A DNA stretch of 12,842 nt from Mageeibacillus sp. UBA1212 (GTDB lineage: Bacteria; Bacillota; Clostridia; UBA1212): the NCBI GenBank assembly GCA_002309655.1, contig DBXM01000027.1, positions 1 to 12,842 of the forward strand. Direction: 5' to 3'. Under the pieces are notes generated by a model. The model ran no database searches. It had not been told where the DNA came from and was given only the letters and a program-made list of their open reading frames with translations. The translations under genes were made by a program, and so were the position numbers. Shown piece by piece: positions 6,372-12,842 of the stretch. Position 1 is the first letter of the stretch; each line of letters begins with the position of its first letter.

Positions 6372-6989
6372 ATGCCTTTCCTGATTATCGGGCTGATAGT
6401 TTTAATAATAGTCATCGCGGTAAGTTCCCGGAAGGGCAAGAAAGACGGCAAGCCGCGGCGCAGGGATCCGGACACACCCGAGAAGCGGGCAGGCAACCGC
6501 GGAGAGGTGATTGCGTCGACTTTTATCGCGCGCGCACTCGATGAAGACGACTGGCTTTTCAAGAACGTGGAGATCAATTACGACGGCCGGGAGACTGAGC
6601 TTGACGACGTCGTCGTGAACCGGTACGGAGTGTTCATTATCGAGGTCAAGAATCTGACCGGTGAAATCGTGGGGAACGAAGATGATGCCGAGTGGATGAA
6701 ATACAAGACCACAAAAAGGGGAGTCACCTATGAAAAGTCTGTTCCGAACCCGTTAAGGCAGGTGAATCGCGAGATTTTCCTGCTCAAAAGCTATCTCGAG
6801 GAGCAGGGCGTGAACGTCTGGATAGAAGGGTACGTGTTCTTCGTGCAGGGCAACTGCCCGATCACCGGAGAGCGCGTTCTGGAGGACCTTGACGATATAA
6901 AAGCGACGGTGCACGCGCCTGTGAAACGTGCGCCGGGGCAGAAGAAGGCGGAGCGGATCGCGGAGATTCTGGAGAAGTGCAAGGCGTGA
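6372..6989 (+). CDS. Membrane-anchored NERD-domain protein (nuclease-related)
   Basis: The 205-residue protein starts with one membrane helix (2-18) followed by a basic stretch RKGKKDGKPRRR (20-31), so the rest should be cytosolic. Residues 38-165 form a NERD domain (Pfam PF08378), a restriction-endonuclease-like fold: G44-E45 in NRGEVIAS, the D78/D79 pair in ELDDVVVN, E91-x-K93 in FIIEVKNLTGEI, and NPLRQVNRE (126-134) with Q130. The Asp and E-x-K residues match the nuclease-type core, so catalysis is possible but unproven. The C-terminal 40 residues are lysine-rich and helical. The gene starts 7 bases after the acyltransferase and closes the operon. Targets of such small NERD proteins are unknown. 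Confidence 0.86.
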   Translation: MPFLIIGLIVLIIVIAVSSRKGKKDGKPRRRDPDTPEKRAGNRGEVIASTFIARALDEDDWLFKNVEINYDGRETELDDVVVNRYGVFIIEVKNLTGEIVGNEDDAEWMKYKTTKRGVTYEKSVPNPLRQVNREIFLLKSYLEEQGVNVWIEGYVFFVQGNCPITGERVLEDLDDIKATVHAPVKRAPGQKKAERIAEILEKCKA

Positions 6990-7042
6990 ATTCTTCAATG
7001 CCGGCGGCCGCGCATAATTGCGCTGCTTGTAAAATTAGATGT

Positions 7043-7057
7043 ATTTTCCCGGAAAAT
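7043..7057. promoter_or_regulatory. Perfect palindrome, candidate operator for the deacetylase lipoprotein
   Basis: ATTTTCC-C-GGAAAAT is a perfect 7+1+7 inverted repeat ending one base before the extended -10 (7059-7067). Its position in the -35/spacer region fits a dimeric repressor or activator site. No regulator gene is present in the window to match it. Confidence 0.45.
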
Positions 7058-7058
7058 G

Positions 7059-7067
7059 TGCTAAAAT
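7059..7067 (+). promoter_or_regulatory. Extended -10 promoter of the deacetylase lipoprotein gene
   Basis: TGC-TAAAAT is an extended -10 element (5 of 6 to TATAAT plus TGn). No good -35 is seen at the expected place (7039-7044), which is usual for extended -10 or activator-dependent promoters. The start would be near 7074, excluding the upstream in-frame ATGs at 7039 and 7066 as translation starts. Confidence 0.45.
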
Positions 7068-7110
7068 GGATTTACGCAGAATACAATTCAACCGAAAGGC
7101 GCTGAAAAAC

Positions 7111-8109
7111 ATGTTAAGATCAAACGCAAACAAATTCAAATTCCATAGAATTACAGGGAGGATTTTGGCCATGATGCTTATTGCGTGTATGGCGGCTGCC
7201 GCTGCGGGCGGCTGTGCGGGACCGGGAAACGACCCGAACGAGACCAAGAAACCGGATGTGACCGAGGTTCCGGCCGCTCCGACAGAAGAGCCAACGCCTG
7301 TTCCGTGGCAGACGGACGACCAGGGCAGAAGACTCGCCGGGTCGGATATAACAGCCACTGTAAAAAGGGACGGAACGCCGAAAAAGTACTTCACGATCAG
7401 TTTTGACGACGGCATCACGCAGGACAAGCGGATCATCGAGATCTACAAGAAGTACAACTTCAAGGGCGGCACGTTCTTTATCGATACCGGTCTTTTCGGC
7501 GCGAACTGGACCTGGGTCGGACAGACGCTGGGAGATCCCACGCTCACGCACATCCGCTGGACCGAGGAGGAATTCAAGACCGGAATCTACGACGGCTATG
7601 ACGTGGAGAGCCACACGTACGACCACCCCTCGCTCAAAAATCTGGGCCCGAGCAACGTTGTTCGCGAGATCATGGACGACACGGAGAATATCTACAATCT
7701 GACGGGCATTTACCCGACGGGAATGGCATGGCCGGGAGGCGACACGGAGTACACGAACGCCACGATCGAGATCGTTCGCGACAGGACGACCGCCAAATTC
7801 GCGCGCGCCACAACTTCGACGTACAAGTTCAAGCTTCCGAGATACTGGCTGAAATGGCAGCCGACCTGCGGCATCACCGACCCGAACCTCTTTAAGTACG
7901 CGCAGAAATTCCTCGACACGGAGTGCACCGAGGACATGCTCTTCTACGTGTGGGGCCACGGCTATGAGCTCGACTTCAGCAAAAAATGGGAGGATCTCGA
8001 CAAGCTCATTAAAATGATGACGGAGGCGGAGGACGTGATCTGCGTCTCGAACGCGGACTTCTACTGGCTGTTCAAGGATGAGGTTCCGGCCTGGAAGGAA
8101 ACGGAGTAA
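7111..8109 (+). CDS. Polysaccharide deacetylase (NodB-fold) lipoprotein
   Basis: From ATG 7111 the protein has 332 residues. A basic N-region and a hydrophobic stretch (ILAMMLIACMAAAAAGGC) lead to C35, a likely lipidation site, then a Thr/Glu/Pro linker (PTEEPTPVP). The NodB domain follows: KYFTISFDDGIT with metal/catalytic Asp pair D99-D100, SHTYDHPSL with metal-binding H168 and H172, PTGMAWPGGD at the motif usually holding Arg/Pro, and YVWGHGYELD with H283. It should act on N-acetylated or acylated glycans at the cell surface. Start choice: the candidate promoter places the transcript start after 7067; 7111 has GAAAGG at 7094-7099. ATG 7171 has a stronger GGGAGG (7156-7161) but would leave a signal peptide without its positive end. 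Confidence 0.87.
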   Translation: MLRSNANKFKFHRITGRILAMMLIACMAAAAAGGCAGPGNDPNETKKPDVTEVPAAPTEEPTPVPWQTDDQGRRLAGSDITATVKRDGTPKKYFTISFDDGITQDKRIIEIYKKYNFKGGTFFIDTGLFGANWTWVGQTLGDPTLTHIRWTEEEFKTGIYDGYDVESHTYDHPSLKNLGPSNVVREIMDDTENIYNLTGIYPTGMAWPGGDTEYTNATIEIVRDRTTAKFARATTSTYKFKLPRYWLKWQPTCGITDPNLFKYAQKFLDTECTEDMLFYVWGHGYELDFSKKWEDLDKLIKMMTEAEDVICVSNADFYWLFKDEVPAWKETE

Positions 8110-8170
8110 GTTAAAGGAACCGGTCAGAGGCGGGCAGCTTTTAAGTTATTTGAACAATTGATAAAACGAA

Positions 8171-8210
8171 GGCGCCGCGCGGGGTTGATTTTAGGACCCC
8201 GCGCGGCGCC
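8171..8210. terminator. Bidirectional intrinsic terminator
   Basis: A perfect 15-bp stem, GGCGCCGCGCGGGGT (8171-8185) with ACCCCGCGCGGCGCC (8196-8210), encloses a 10-base loop. On the plus strand it is followed by GCATTTTATATT, on the minus strand by TTCGTTTTATC. It sits between the convergent deacetylase lipoprotein gene and the DUF2156-GNAT gene and should end both. Confidence 0.9.
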
Positions 8211-8229
8211 GCATTTTATATTAAAGCAG

Positions 8230-9672
8230 TTATAAAGAACCGTACGGCCAGGGGAAACCGCCGCGGCTGAAATACTCATACTCTCCGTCGCTTCCGCAGG
8301 GCGTAAACCCGCTTGACAGTATCATGCGGCGGGAACGGACGTTTTCGTGACAGCAGCGCGCGCAGACCTTGAGCCCGAGCGTTTCTTCCGCGAAGGACGC
8401 GGCCTCTTTAAATACAAAGGTGCCGATACCGGAACCCTGATAGCGGGGGAGCAGGCGGCAGCCGAGTTCGGAGAAACCGTCGTACGTGAAGTTCCAGAGT
8501 ATCGCTTCGCCGGCCATCTCGCCTTCAGTGCTCAGGCGAATCGCGAAGTTTATCGAGTCGCCGGCAGCCATGTCGTGCGCCGCGGAGTCGTAAAAGGTGT
8601 TTTCGTCCACCGGTCCGGTCAGCGTGTAGTCGTCGCGGTAGTCGTAGCCCCAGTATTTGTTGTTTTCGACGTCGACGCAGAGGTCGAAATAGTTTTTCCT
8701 GTCGGACTCGCGGAACGGGGTCAGCACGGCGGAACCGGCATTGATCTCCCACACGGTGGGAAGCCTTTTTGCCGGCGCGTTGACGTGGACGAGGTACTTT
8801 TCGACCATCGCGACAGGGTGGTACTGATTTTTGGAGACGCGGATACCGGGGTCGCCGGAGTCGTCCTCGCGGTTGACAAGCTTGAGCGAGTGGCCGGAAA
8901 CGGCGTCCATAAGGCGCACAAAGCCCGAATACATTGCCGGGTAGGCGCCTTCGTAGCGGGTGAGTGCCTTTTCGACGTGGATGAGGAGCGTGTCTCCGGA
9001 GATCTCGCCAATAGAAAACGCTGCGACACGACCGTCAACGAACAGCCCCGCGGCGTAAAGACCGAGGATAGGGCAGACTTCGAGAAGCTTTTTCGTCTGC
9101 TCGAATTCGAGGCGCTCCAGCTTGTTCATGACGGTGTGTTCGACCTCGTACTCAGCGAGCATCTGAAAGACCGCGCCTTTGTCGTCAGGCGTGAGAAAAC
9201 GGACGTTAGGCGCGCCGTAGAGCCTTGTAAACTTGTTCACGTGGTTCCGCTGGCCGTGGAATTTGCTCCCGGGGAACGTCATCGCATCGCGAAAATCGTA
9301 TACGTAGTCGCTCCACTGCGGGTCAAAAGACCACATCGGGTCTTTCAGTCTCGCGTCGCCGGTAATCTTTTCGAGCGTTTTCGCGTCGACCGCGTAAAAA
9401 CGGAGCGGAAGGTGGCGACTCTCCGCGTATTTGATGAGCTCGCCGACCGTGTCGTGAGGGTCGTTCCCGGCAGGCCAGGTGAAAGCGGGCTGGCCGTTTA
9501 TCTCCTGGCTTATGACGAGAGTGTCTTTATAGATGCAGAAACGGAGGCCGGTTCCCAGTGCCCACATAAAGAGGGAACCGGCCGACATGTCGCTGCAGGG
9601 ACTCGGGTGCGCACGCAGGAACGGAATGATTTTTTGAAGCGATTCAATTGAAAACGGTTCGAATTCAAGCAT
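8230..9672 (-). CDS. DUF2156 (LPG_synthase_C-like) domain fused to a GNAT acetyltransferase domain
   Basis: The 480-residue protein has two parts. Residues 1-300 match DUF2156, the domain related to the catalytic half of phosphatidylglycerol lysyltransferases: KFHGQRNHVNKF (137-148), VDGRVAAFSIGE (212-223), AYPAMYSGFV (243-252), and the signature NREDDSGDPGIRVSK (267-281) with YHPVAMVEKY (284-293). Residues about 310-470 form a GNAT domain with LLPRYQGSGIGTFVFKEA (407-424) as acetyl-CoA loop and ENVRSRRMILSSGF (443-456). No membrane helices, so it is not a full MprF. The donor and acceptor are unknown. Start at ATG 9672 is set by AGAGAGG upstream and by the N-terminus typical of DUF2156; a longer open frame to 9804 would overlap the preceding gene. 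It lies 76 bases after the 997-residue lipoprotein gene, probably co-transcribed. Confidence 0.87.
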   Translation of the reverse strand: MLEFEPFSIESLQKIIPFLRAHPSPCSDMSAGSLFMWALGTGLRFCIYKDTLVISQEINGQPAFTWPAGNDPHDTVGELIKYAESRHLPLRFYAVDAKTLEKITGDARLKDPMWSFDPQWSDYVYDFRDAMTFPGSKFHGQRNHVNKFTRLYGAPNVRFLTPDDKGAVFQMLAEYEVEHTVMNKLERLEFEQTKKLLEVCPILGLYAAGLFVDGRVAAFSIGEISGDTLLIHVEKALTRYEGAYPAMYSGFVRLMDAVSGHSLKLVNREDDSGDPGIRVSKNQYHPVAMVEKYLVHVNAPAKRLPTVWEINAGSAVLTPFRESDRKNYFDLCVDVENNKYWGYDYRDDYTLTGPVDENTFYDSAAHDMAAGDSINFAIRLSTEGEMAGEAILWNFTYDGFSELGCRLLPRYQGSGIGTFVFKEAASFAEETLGLKVCARCCHENVRSRRMILSSGFTPCGSDGEYEYFSRGGFPWPYGSL

Positions 9673-9692
9673 ACGACACCTCTCTTTCACAT

Positions 9693-9737
9693 GGATTTCC
9701 GGCAGGAATCTCCGGTAAGGATTTCCGGCCGCCTGCC
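9693..9737. repeat. Short direct repeat and inverted repeat between the two minus-strand genes
   Basis: GGATTTCCGGC occurs at 9693-9703 and again at 9719-9729. GGCAGG (9701-9706) is the inverse of CCTGCC (9732-9737), so the minus-strand transcript could form an imperfect hairpin just upstream of the DUF2156-GNAT ribosome site. No T-run follows it. It may modulate expression of the second gene. Confidence 0.4.
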
Positions 9738-9748
9738 GTGGCTTTGCT

Positions 9749-12742
9749 TCAGGCTGATATCCTGAACGTATAAGACGCGCCGGGGTCTTCCGTCTCGAAA
9801 ACAAACGAGTAGCCGTAGGTGCCGTCCAAACTGTAATGGACCGCGTAGCCGTCGTATTCGTGAACGTTCGTGACGTAGGGCTCCCACGAGCCGTCGACGA
9901 GCTTTTCGATGACCGGCCTCGAGAGCGACGTGAAGCCGTCGATCCTGACGACGTTGTTGTTCCTGCCGCCGGTGACCGTGAACTCCGCGGTGTTGTTTTC
10001 GCAGAGCAGGTGCGGGAGGTAAGTCTCGGGAATGACCGTTCCGGTTTTGGCGGTGACGGTGAGCGGCTTCAGAACAGAGTCCTCGACGATTCTCTCGATG
10101 TTGGAGTACGTGTCGTGGTCTCTGTTGCCCCACGGAACGAGCAGAAATTCGAGGTAGATCGTGTCGCCTTTTTTGAACGTATACTTGCCGAGGTCGAGCG
10201 AGAGCTCGCTGACGTTGCACGCCGTGCCGTCGTAGCCGCTGCGGAGCACGAAACCGCCGTTCCACTGTTCGCCGCCAAGCCGGACGTCGTACTTCCTCAT
10301 GATGAGCGCCTCGTTCATGCAGTCCTCGTTGCTCGAGCCGTAGAACGCGAACCAGAACGAATCCTTCGCGAGCTTGACTGTTTCGCTGTTGCGGCGTGAG
10401 AAGTCGGTGACGAGCGTTTTGACGGTGCCGTCCTCTGCAAGATAGCTCATTTTGTCGAACTTCTGATCGCGGCTGTCGAAGTAGTGGAGCGTGAAGAGGT
10501 CGGCGACGTTTTCGAACGTGATGTCCTTCAAAAACTTCAGCAAAAGTGTGTAGTACGTCCTGTTTTCGTCGGTCTGCGGGAATTCGGTGTGGCGCAGCGT
10601 GTACTCGTATTCGCCTGTGTCGGCCTTGTAGCTGTACCGGAAGTCGGCGTAGGTGGGGCCGTATGAATTGATTTTGCAGCCCGTGTACTCCGAGCGGACG
10701 ACCGTTCCGTTACCGTCAACGTACGACACGAACTTGTTGTGGCCGCCTGCGGTGAACTGGGGCTGACCGCTCCACATGATACCGCTCGGACCTCTGAAGT
10801 CGGGAAGCGTCCATCCGTCGCGTCCGTAAACGTAGAGCGGCGCGATGCAGTTCGACTCCGTGACGCCTGTCGAGAGGTGGTAGTAGGAGACGTGGAACTG
10901 GATGGAGCCAATCTGCTTGAGCGGGAAGATTCCCCAGTTCTGGTAGAGGTGCATGTGCGAAAACGCGAGCGTCTCGTTCGGCTTGAGAACGAGCGGGAAG
11001 TACGTGTCGGAGTACGGAACGTCCGTCGGGTCGTAGACAGGTTCTTCCTTTTCGTAGGTAAAATTCTTGCAAACCTGCACCGGGATCGGCGTGAGCAGTC
11101 CGTTGCCGTCGAGAACAGCGGCGCACTCGAGACACTCGGAGTTGGCGCTGAAATTGACGTAGATCTTGCGGTCGTTCGAGTCGTTCTGAACGGAGACGGT
11201 CGCGCCGAAGTCCTTGTTTCTGTTTTTCTTTTGGTAGGCGGTCGTGAAGTTAGTGCCGTTGAGCGTGAAAACGTACACGCCGCGGACAGGGTCGTACCGC
11301 TTGAATTTAGTTTTGGAGTTGGTTACGGTGACGGAGATGTTGCCGGCGCCGAGCGGGTTGCGCTCAAGCCACGCCTCTTTTTCGATGCCGGCGAAGTCGT
11401 GCGTCGTGTCGTTGTAGAGCCTGTTCGCGACTGATGCGTCGCCGCCGGATTTCAGGCTGAGCTTGCCGCCGTAGACCTGCCTTACGACGTACTGCCCGTC
11501 GACCTCGGTGACAGTCACCCTGAGCGCCAGCTTTTCGTCGTCGGGAACGATGATGCCGCAGACGCCGGCTTCAGTGAAGTCGAACGCGACGTACTCGACG
11601 GTGGATGGGTCGAAACCCAGGTCCGAGTGGACGCCGTCTTTGTCTTTAATGGAAAGCGCGCTGACGGCGCTCTTGTCGACTTTCCAGATCATACCGAATT
11701 CGGCGATCGAAGAGGTTGCCTCAAATGCGACAACCCTGAACTCCTGGTGGAGCTTGTCCGCGAAAACGTGGTACGTCTTTTCGCTTTTAAGGGGCGGCGT
11801 CGCGGAGGAGGTCTTAATGAGCCTCAAAGAGGAGAGCGTGGCCTGCTCGCCGACGTTGTCGCCGATGTCGAGCCTGATGCCTTTAAGCGCGCTGCCTTTC
11901 TGGATGGCGGAAATGTCTATGAGGTATTTGTGGGGAGCGCCGTCCGATTTGACCGTAAACGTGAGCGTCTGGCCCGGGTTGTAGTCGGAGCCGTCGTCGA
12001 TAAACAGCTGGACACGCGAAGCGCTGCCTTTTACGGCGAGCTCGAGCTCGACGGCGTTGACGGATGTTGTGGGAACGGAGAAGCTCCTTATGACAAAATA
12101 CGGGTCGTACGTGGATTCAACGGTGAAAACAGCGCTGTTCTTGGCGCCGGATTTGAGGTTGCCGTCGTGCGCCACCCAGTTCGTTTTAAGGTCGTTGACT
12201 TCGGTGACGGCTTCGTACGAGTCCGCACCGGCAGAGTTGCCGAGGCCGAGGTCGCGGAAATGCGATTCATAGTAATAAAAGCCGAGGCGCGTGGTATTGA
12301 TGCGACCCGATCCGAGCGAATAGCGGTCGGACCATTCCCCGCCGCTGCTGTCGATCACGTACAGGTCCATACTGTCCGTGAAATACGTCTTTCCGGAAGC
12401 GTTTTCGAACTTCCGGAGTCCCTTCGCGCCGTCGTCCGTGAGATTCTCGGTAAGGCGCATCTGAGTGTTTTTGAGGACGTATTCGCTTCTGACGGCAGAG
12501 GTGTAGTAGCCTTCGACCGTGTTGGCGAGTTCGTTCGCGTAGACCATCGACGACGCGATCGGGGTGTCGTTCGAGACGTCGCGGGGAACAGGGGTGGGGG
12601 AAGGCTCCTCGGTTATCTCGGGGGGCTCTTCGGTGGGCGTGCCTGTGCCGCCGCCTCCGGTGTTGCAGGAGGAGAGTACGGGCAGGCAGAGAAGGACCGC
12701 CGCCAGAAGGATTATAAGTGTTTTGCGCAAAGTGACTTTCAT
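9749..12742 (-). CDS. Large surface lipoprotein of unknown function, 997 residues
   Basis: The N-terminus is a lipoprotein signal: basic MKVTLRK, hydrophobic core, lipobox LSSC with C26. A Gly/Thr/Glu/Pro linker (27-53, ending PSPTPVP) follows. The remainder is beta-rich and rich in Tyr, Asp and Thr, as in secreted glycan-binding or glycan-acting proteins. Residues about 200-310 look like a carbohydrate-binding jelly-roll (NAVELELAVKGSASRVQLFI, then LIDISAIQKGSALKGIRLDI and TLSSLRLIK). The rest (320-997) contains a Trp/Tyr/His-rich block near 595-670 (HMHLYQNWGIFPLKQIG, FHVSYYHL) and 860-997. I recognise no catalytic signature and cannot name it. The linker resembles that of the deacetylase lipoprotein. 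A promoter lies upstream at 12775-12803; the ribosome site is weak. It probably heads a two-gene operon with DUF2156-GNAT. Confidence 0.85.
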   Translation of the reverse strand: MKVTLRKTLIILLAAVLLCLPVLSSCNTGGGGTGTPTEEPPEITEEPSPTPVPRDVSNDTPIASSMVYANELANTVEGYYTSAVRSEYVLKNTQMRLTENLTDDGAKGLRKFENASGKTYFTDSMDLYVIDSSGGEWSDRYSLGSGRINTTRLGFYYYESHFRDLGLGNSAGADSYEAVTEVNDLKTNWVAHDGNLKSGAKNSAVFTVESTYDPYFVIRSFSVPTTSVNAVELELAVKGSASRVQLFIDDGSDYNPGQTLTFTVKSDGAPHKYLIDISAIQKGSALKGIRLDIGDNVGEQATLSSLRLIKTSSATPPLKSEKTYHVFADKLHQEFRVVAFEATSSIAEFGMIWKVDKSAVSALSIKDKDGVHSDLGFDPSTVEYVAFDFTEAGVCGIIVPDDEKLALRVTVTEVDGQYVVRQVYGGKLSLKSGGDASVANRLYNDTTHDFAGIEKEAWLERNPLGAGNISVTVTNSKTKFKRYDPVRGVYVFTLNGTNFTTAYQKKNRNKDFGATVSVQNDSNDRKIYVNFSANSECLECAAVLDGNGLLTPIPVQVCKNFTYEKEEPVYDPTDVPYSDTYFPLVLKPNETLAFSHMHLYQNWGIFPLKQIGSIQFHVSYYHLSTGVTESNCIAPLYVYGRDGWTLPDFRGPSGIMWSGQPQFTAGGHNKFVSYVDGNGTVVRSEYTGCKINSYGPTYADFRYSYKADTGEYEYTLRHTEFPQTDENRTYYTLLLKFLKDITFENVADLFTLHYFDSRDQKFDKMSYLAEDGTVKTLVTDFSRRNSETVKLAKDSFWFAFYGSSNEDCMNEALIMRKYDVRLGGEQWNGGFVLRSGYDGTACNVSELSLDLGKYTFKKGDTIYLEFLLVPWGNRDHDTYSNIERIVEDSVLKPLTVTAKTGTVIPETYLPHLLCENNTAEFTVTGGRNNNVVRIDGFTSLSRPVIEKLVDGSWEPYVTNVHEYDGYAVHYSLDGTYGYSFVFETEDPGASYTFRISA

Positions 12743-12774
12743 TTAAAGACCACGCTTTCTTATATTTTTTTAAA

Positions 12775-12803
12775 AGTTTAGCATTTGGGAGGGGCGGTGT
12801 CAA
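12775..12803 (-). promoter_or_regulatory. Sigma-A-type promoter of the large lipoprotein gene
   Basis: On the minus strand a perfect -35 TTGACA (12803-12798), a 17-base spacer and a -10 TAAACT (12780-12775, 4 of 6) precede an AT-rich run (AAAAAAATATAAG). Transcription would start near 12768, about 25 bases before the ATG at 12742. Confidence 0.7.
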
Positions 12804-12817
12804 GAACCGGAGGACCT

Positions 12818-12830
12818 TTGACCGTGTCAA
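12818..12830. promoter_or_regulatory. Palindrome upstream of the lipoprotein promoter, candidate operator
   Basis: TTGAC-CGT-GTCAA is a perfect 5+3+5 inverted repeat, 14 bases upstream of the -35. Read on the minus strand it also contains a second TTGACA hexamer (12830-12825) 27 bases above the first, so it could be either an upstream promoter element or a regulator site. Confidence 0.4.
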
Positions 12831-12842
12831 GTTGTTGTTGGT

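Noticed and set aside
7010..7023. GCGCA-TAAT-TGCGC hairpin as terminator of the NERD gene
   Set aside because: The stem is only 5 bp and no T-run follows; too weak to call.
7039..7110. Earlier start codons of the deacetylase lipoprotein (7039, 7066)
   Set aside because: They overlap the palindrome and the extended -10 element, lack ribosome sites and would bury the signal peptide.
7120..7959. 279-codon minus-strand open frame
   Set aside because: Antisense to the deacetylase lipoprotein; composition is that of a shadow frame.
8347..9651. 434-codon plus-strand open frame
   Set aside because: It is fully antisense to the DUF2156-GNAT gene, whose motifs are unmistakable. The translation is Val/Arg-rich with no family motif, the usual shadow of a GC-rich gene.
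9673..9804. Upstream extension of the DUF2156-GNAT gene by 44 codons
   Set aside because: The extension overlaps the end of the lipoprotein gene and has no ribosome site, whereas ATG 9672 is preceded by AGAGAGG.
11627..12781. 384-codon plus-strand open frame
   Set aside because: Antisense to the 997-residue lipoprotein, Val/Arg/Gly-rich, no ribosome site or motif, and it runs into the lipoprotein promoter.

Overview
The window is a GC-rich bacterial chromosomal segment. The YolD-like protein, UvrX-type Y-family polymerase, strong GGAGG-type ribosome sites and lipoproteins with Thr/Glu/Pro linkers all point to the Firmicutes, most likely an uncultured clostridial lineage. That placement is inferred from gene families and codon style, not from a marker gene. 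I see no rRNA, tRNA, CRISPR array or transposase.

Layout. (a) 1-175 is non-coding and holds one copy each of two short interspersed repeats (called A and B here) plus a possible promoter. (b) 176-3340 (+) is a probable operon: a sugar-phosphate isomerase/epimerase-like TIM-barrel protein, a 54-residue protein, a GNAT acetyltransferase and a Y-family DNA polymerase. (c) 3341-3640 is a 300-bp non-coding stretch with two more B repeats, an inverted A repeat, a nested palindrome and a candidate promoter. (d) 3641-6989 (+) is a tight operon: a six-helix membrane protein, a zinc-ribbon protein (ATGA overlap), a YolD-like protein, a GNAT-like acyltransferase and a membrane-anchored NERD-domain protein. 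(e) 7111-8109 (+) is a polysaccharide-deacetylase (NodB) lipoprotein with its own extended -10 promoter and a perfect 7+1+7 palindrome. (f) A bidirectional terminator at 8171-8210 separates it from two convergent minus-strand genes: a DUF2156-GNAT fusion (8230-9672) and, upstream of it, a 997-residue lipoprotein of unknown function (9749-12742), driven by a good sigma-A-type promoter near the right edge.

How they may work together. The polymerase and the YolD-like protein are known operon partners in Firmicutes and probably form a translesion-synthesis pair. Here they lie in two adjacent transcription units, with the repeat-rich spacer, a membrane protein and a zinc-ribbon protein between them. 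The right third looks devoted to the cell surface: two lipoproteins with similar TEEP/PTPVP linkers, a carbohydrate deacetylase and a DUF2156 protein of the aminoacyl-phosphatidylglycerol synthase fold. The most unusual non-coding signal is the repeat family flanking the polymerase operon.
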